A model generated the notes under the pieces. It was not told the origin of the DNA, did not search any database, and saw only the letters and a list, made by a program, of their open reading frames with translations. From positions 15,038,618 to 15,102,617 of the forward strand of contig OX381714.1 in assembly GCA_947462335.1 (NCBI GenBank): a stretch of 64,000 nt of DNA, written 5' to 3'. Both the position numbers and the translations under genes were made by a program. Origin of the DNA: Harmothoe impar (Eukaryota > Annelida > Polychaeta > Phyllodocida > Polynoidae). Shown piece after piece: positions 59,001-64,000 of this stretch (its first letter is position 1; each line of letters opens with the position of its first letter).

Positions 59001-61153
59001 CCAACCACGACCACAATACAATCTATAAATGTACAGGGACACCCAAGCGATGGATGCTGACCCGCAGTTTTCTGAAGCAAAACTGTTCTATGGGTCCATA
59101 TGCCCCCCATAGTGCAGGGGCATTAGTCAAGACATGCATCTAATTGTACCTAAGCTAATGCATTGTTTCATCAGACCATAACACCCTGATTACTACTGTG
59201 GAATTGTACCAACGTGCCTGACCGTATTTCAGAGATACGTAATGCTCCGGACGGCCTGCCAGTATCTGAGGCTGTTGTTTCTTCTGACTATTTCTAACAT
59301 TCACCTATTCAGCATAGGGAGGGGGCTGTCAAAGCGGCAAACTATTGTTCTTTGCGAATCAAACAGTGACGTGGTTGAATTGTAAAATGTAAAATCAAGA
59401 CATCAATGTCAGTGTCAAGCTTTGATTTCAGAATTCCCTTTTCGGAAGCAGTTTTCAAATTCTGGAAATCCCATTTCCCTTTCTCTCATTCCTCATGTCT
59501 GCTTTAAAAGATGTCAAACAAGGGTAGCTTGTAAGTCTTATTAGAACATACTTCGGCTCCTAGACTCCCGCTTTAAATACAACATCAGCCTATGCAACAA
59601 TCAGACTATATCAGATGTCCCAACGTGATGCCATTGACGTCATGCTATTCAATCCGCTGTGATCAGATCAATGATCAAAACATATTTAAATTTGAAGATT
59701 TGATATAAATTTCAGCATCTACAGGCCATGTTGGCCTCTGCTCATAGCAAAAATAAGAGAATAGACCAGCATAGAGTATCCATGAACAAAATTTCACTGG
59801 TTAGCACATCTAGCTGGTGAGTTAATGGAGTATAAATCACATTGATCATTACTACTATTGCAGGAAGTATATTGTCCACTGCCAAGGTTAAAATCTATCG
59901 TCTAACTGTACTGAATGTTTCAAAATGGTTTCTGTTAGTGTTTCTGATCCGATTAAAGAGTATTATTTTCAGTCAGAAATAGTTATCTCATATAATAGTT
60001 TAGATCAAACTTGTTTCAAGAAAATATTTTATTTAATGTTTTCCTAAAACTAGTTGTTTGTCCACCGACAAGGATATTTATATTATTTTCTTAACTTTGG
60101 CTGAGTTAATATAATGAGGGCCACAAAGAAGAACCACACAACCATTAAATGGTTATTATAGTCCGTGGCACCAAGAAAGGGACTATTGAATTAGGCTTGT
60201 TTTCTATGTGAAATAACATGTTGAAGCAACCCAAATGAGCACAAAATATTTCCTGATGAAGAGCTAAACACATACACATGAGAATAAATGTTTACAATCA
60301 GGGAAATTGTTCATTCTCTTGCTTGTAAAGTGCAGTTTCATGACAATATTGGTAAACACTCTTTATTGCACACTATAAGTATAGGGAATATCATCAAAAC
60401 TTCCCCAAAATACTGATTTTAAGCAATTTTTGAATATTTCGTTCTCACTTTGTGGACAGGCTCACATTTGCATTTCTTTAACCAGAATGTTCTAAATGGT
60501 ACCATTGTGAAGAAAAAGTTGTTCCCTGATTTATTTGATGACTAATTCCATCTCTGACAGTGTATTTCAATTTCTATAGGTGCTAATGCAAATCAAAGTC
60601 AACAAAAATATAACATTTCAGAAATGTTTCTAGGGTTTTTACAAATTTCACAAGTACCCACATTTCTCCAGAGGAACATAACATTATCATTACCTTTAAC
60701 TACAGAGTTTCGGCTAAAAAACGTTTTTTACATGAAGATGATGCGACTACTAGTGCCAAAGTAGTGGATCATGACGTGAAATGCAAAAGGGCAAACATAG
60801 TTTGGCAGTCCCTTTCTTGGTGTCACGGACTATAGTATTCAAGGATGGACGGCATGAGCCAAGGGACAATAGCTTATCTATAGATGCCATACCCCACTGG
60901 CTGTTGATATTAGCCTAAGATTTGACTTATAAACTAAGACATAATGGCTGTTGTACCGCTAGCCAAGATAATCCACATTTTAATGGCAGGAATAAAAAAG
61001 GAAGCTTTTAATCAAGTGGAACATTCCCTTATTTCTTATCAAATAGTTATTGTAATCCTGCCAGAGGCATGAAAGGCGATTCAAAGTAAAATGATGTTGC
61101 CAAGGGACAAACTTTCATATAACAAGATATTGTTGTTCTCAGCCTCATAGTCC
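59001..61153 (+). repeat. Block C', copy V (carries a MITE)
   Basis: Closely parallel to 43,601-45,075 apart from the 674-bp insertion at 60,159. Confidence 0.9.
60159..60832. mobile_element. 674-bp MITE, TAGTCCGTGGCACC ends, TA duplication
   Basis: The left TAGTCCGTGGCACCAAGAAA and the complement of the right end (TAGTCCGTGACACCAAGAAA) agree at 25 of 26 positions. TA is duplicated (60,157-60,158 and 60,833-60,834). The unfilled copy at 44,753 has a single TA in GGTTATTAGTATTC. There is no transposase frame. The TA target is compatible with the Tc1/mariner group, but other TA-inserting groups cannot be excluded. Confidence 0.9.
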
Positions 61154-61600
61154 TGTAACAGGCAGCTAAAACTGCTGTAATTTGTATATCTATTATATGT
61201 TCTACCGAGGGTACCGACGGTTGTGTACCAAGGGTACCGACGGTTGTGTACCGAGGGTATCGACGGTACCTTCTGGGTACCGGTTTTATAACATGTTATA
61301 TTACTACAACACCAGGTGGCTCTGCTGGTGTGGTCAGGTGACCCCCACAGGCCTGTATAAAAGGTGGACTGCTTCCCCTTTGAAGCCAGTCAGGTTTGGG
61401 ACTGCTGAGGCAACACCACCCTGCACTCGTGGTTTAACTCTATGAGTGTTATTTCCCTGTATTATTTATGATCCAGTTCTGATCACTGTATAACTGAGTG
61501 TTGTATTAGTAAATAATGCCTGAGCATTTTTCATTAATTAAGTCGCCGCATATTACAGTCTAATTTTACCTTGTCTGGTTTTTGTTCTCATGCGTTCACA
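61154..61600 (+). mobile_element. LTR-like sequence, copy V
   Basis: TGTAACAGGCAGCT start, tandem GGTACCGACGGTTGTGTAC, TATAAAAGG at 61,356-61,364 and TGCGTTCACA end, all as in copy IV. The polyA signal has changed to AATTAA. It duplicated with the array rather than inserting independently. Confidence 0.65.
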
Positions 61601-61609
61601 CTAGTAGTA

Positions 61610-63880
61610 CTAGACCAACTACAGTCTACTGCACTGACTTAGCATCTTGTATTTGTAGATCAAACGTAGCAATGGCATCTGCCTTCTTTTATGAACGGCT
61701 GGCAATTGCATAGGTGAACAAAGGAGTGTTAAGCATAATATATTTGGTATTTGGGGACCTGGCGATGGCACCAGGTTGAATTGCTGAACAAGATATTTTT
61801 CACTTTTTATGCCAAACCCTACCAATGTTCTGAAATTGCTATGGCCAACATGTATAGCCTCAATCAATGAGCCCACCCACTCAGTTATCAGCCAAACTCC
61901 CAATGTGAAAAGGCAGTAATTCCATCCCAGTCCTTTATCCCTCAGTAAATTGGGCAACCAGGTGAAAATCAAAATAACTAAGGAAGTCCGGACGCCCAAG
62001 ACGTAATTTGGCTTTGGTCTCTCCCATGAGAGAGATGTATTTACCAACATTTTATTGAAACAATGGCTTTCCACTTGATCGCTGTTATCCAAACTTGGAA
62101 AGGGCTTCATTTCCAAGCTTTAAACAGTTTGGCTTTCACACAGCCAGTGATGTATGCAACACAACGTCAATTCACACCTGATACCTCTGATGTTTTAAGG
62201 AAAAGTTCAGATAACCGATTTTCCAAGAGGATTGTGAACGCCATGTTATGTGATCCGATTCAATTTTATCTGTGTGAAGAAGTCACTGACCCTTACTTGA
62301 TCCTGATCCTCATGCTTATTCCAGGAAAACGCACCTGATGAGACGTTTGAATTGAGAATTATTCACAGGAAGTAGATCCCAGACTGAAGCTCTGCTCTCC
62401 GATTGGTTATCCACAGAAAGTAAACATGACACCCAAACAGAATAGACCTTTGACAAAAACATTTCAGTGAGGTTCAGAAAGTGGGAGACAGAAGGCTGTG
62501 TCTCACCAGAATTGGCCGATGTGAAAGTTTGTGACCGGATGCCATCTTTGACCAGGTGCCATCTTTGACTGGGTGCCATATTTGACCGGCCACCATAAAA
62601 ATAAGATTTAGATATTTTTTTCTACTCTGATATGTAACGTTGGTTTAACCCTTGAAACCTACATTAACTTTTTCAGCCCCTTTATCTCTTTATCTGCCCC
62701 AATACAAGTAAATTGTTTTCTCTCAAGCTGGTCAAACATGCAACCCAGTCAAAGATGCCACCCACTGAAAGACCTTCATGTTGGCCCGATCTGGTGAGAC
62801 ACAGCCTGAAGTGTTTTTTTTTCTATTTCCCACTCTTTAACACTGTTTCCTCAAAAATGCAAATAAGTCTGTTTATTTCTATGCCTTTACCCATCCACAA
62901 GAATTACATATACCTTACACACCTGATACCCCCCTCCCTCTGATTGGTTCCCACAGAACAAGGCGCATAAAAAAAGGTGTGCATTATCAGTGGCAATGTA
63001 AAGTGTGTTTTTCATTCTCTTCTGTATAACCCTACTCCGTCTTCTCAAGTGTTTACTTTATTCACACCCAGCATAGTGTGTGGGTCAATAACACTTCTAG
63101 TCCTATTGCATGCCCCCTTTGAGGCACATACAACACTTTTGATCAGGAACCCCAGTACACATCATAATAATTAAAGGGTTCTAATGACACATGTTGTGGT
63201 TTACAGCCAGGACATATCAAAACAAATACCAGACCCTCCCAGTTTTCGGATACAAACCCTTACACTGAGAGCTTGTGAATAAAGGGTTGTTATATAGAGG
63301 GAGCCTGTGTGTGCAACCAAATCAGTGTTAGAGGACAATCAACTTGGTCAGAACCCGGACGGAACCCAATGTTGACCTGTCTTTTTCCTGATAACATCTC
63401 CACAGCATGACAGATATTGACAGAGGCTCATGAGCATTAGGCCGACGTGAGAGTTTGGGTAGGCAGAGCTTCCTTGTCTGTCAGTCACCACTCTATTCCC
63501 TTATATCCTTCCTGCTCACCAGCACCCCTACCCCCACTCTGAGTTCTATATACTAGTGGTCCGACAATAATCTTGTAAAGCTCTTCTTTTATGTCTTCAC
63601 TGACACCGCACATGCAATTCTCCTATCACCTTCGACCTGCTTGCCTGGGGACCCTGTGGGTGCCCTGCAGGATTACCAAGGGACACCATTGTAGAAGTAT
63701 TGACGCAAAGAAACTACAGCTATGTAGGGCCCTACATCAGCTGAGGTCTTCTGAAGAAGCATTTGGATACTAGTGAACGGAGATATGGAAAACATTGCTT
63801 GATACTGGGGGTGGAGATTTGTTGTTGCAAAGCAAAATTATTTTTATATAATAATCATTATGGTTTATGGAAGTGTGTGA
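61610..63880 (+). repeat. Block E, copy V
   Basis: It matches copies IIIb and IV, with the foldback-like element (62,494-62,806) inserted. The minus-strand frame 61,619-62,116 (165 codons) is the longest open frame of this block but resembles no protein I know. Confidence 0.85.
62494..62806. mobile_element. Foldback-like element with 17-bp repeats, copy 2
   Basis: The ends GGCTGTGTCTCACC and GGTGAGACACAGCC are exact inverses and match the ends of the element at 16,652. Inside the left end, a 17-bp periodic text (GTGCCATCTTTGACC and variants) matches the repeat of copy 1 with drift. The right end has one or two worn copies. The flanks AGAA and TGAA compare with TGAAGT in the unfilled copy near 46,479, a 4-bp duplication with one change. 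Confidence 0.8.
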
Positions 63881-63881
63881 G

Positions 63882-64000
63882 GCCAAGGACAGCACACTCA
63901 CGTAACCCTAATCTGCACGATAATGGACTGGGCACTACAGCATTGACACATGGAACGCACTCCCCCATCACCTGAGGGACACAGTAGAACAGAACTGTTT
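63882..64000 (+). pseudogene. 3' coding end of a LINE-type reverse transcriptase (partial, at window edge)
   Basis: Similarity to block E copy IV stops near 63,880. What follows translates in one frame as TWNALPHHLRDTVEQNC, with SRNPNLH a little upstream in another frame. The W-N-x-L-P motif followed by Leu-Arg is characteristic of the C-terminal end of many LINE polymerases, so I infer a 5'-truncated or frameshifted LINE insertion continuing beyond the window. It is too short to assign a clade. Confidence 0.45.

Overview
The window looks like intergenic or intronic DNA from an animal, probably a marine invertebrate. The evidence is its AT-rich base composition, the absence of any convincing host gene, a tyrosine-recombinase (DIRS/Ngaro-type) retrotransposon, a tRNA-derived SINE, LTR remnants, a LINE tail and many short inverted-repeat transposons (MITEs). 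I cannot name the species. Apart from the retrotransposon open frames, nothing longer than about 165 codons is open, and the short open frames do not look like conserved proteins.

The dominant structure is a degenerate tandem array. The same ordered blocks recur along the window. Block B (about 1.06-3.49, 12.9-13.2, 19.99-21.54, 40.2-43.0 and 54.35-58.4 kb) leads to block C (4.0-5.2, 14.2-17.3, 23.0-24.2, 43.2-43.6, 58.65-59.0 kb). Block C' follows (25.6-27.0, 43.6-45.1, 59.0-61.2 kb), then block E (30.3-30.7, 35.25-37.0, 45.5-49.0, 61.6-63.9 kb), block D (7.0-7.7, 18.3-19.6, 37.7-39.3, 49.1-50.0 kb), and then the next block B. I read this as roughly five copies of a unit of about 10 kb. The last two copies (starting near 40.2 and 54.35 kb) are by far the most alike, and the first is the most diverged. 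No complete gene can be recognised in the unit.

Most length differences between copies come from later insertions. Because the array supplies unfilled paralogous sites, several insertions can be delimited to the base with their target-site duplications (TSDs): a 674-bp TA-flanked MITE (60,159-60,832), a 108-bp palindromic MITE (58,533-58,640), a 1,059-bp element with GTAC duplications and iterated subterminal motifs (56,478-57,536), and a 1.5-kb insertion carrying an apparently perfect 601-bp tandem duplication (46,696-48,196). A 3.2-kb foldback element with about 150-bp subrepeats in both arms and another MITE in its loop (50,856-54,063) can be placed only approximately. A second foldback-like family, with 17-bp repeats in its arms, is present twice (16,652-17,120 and 62,494-62,806).

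The only recognisable proteins are in a decayed DIRS/Ngaro-like retrotransposon on the minus strand (about 31.1-34.9 kb). It has a Gag with zinc-finger-like cysteines, a reverse transcriptase with YLDD, an RNase H and a tyrosine recombinase, broken by stop codons and frameshifts. It lies between two block E copies. The window ends in what looks like the 3' coding end of a LINE.

All identity statements, block limits and repeat assignments were made by eye.
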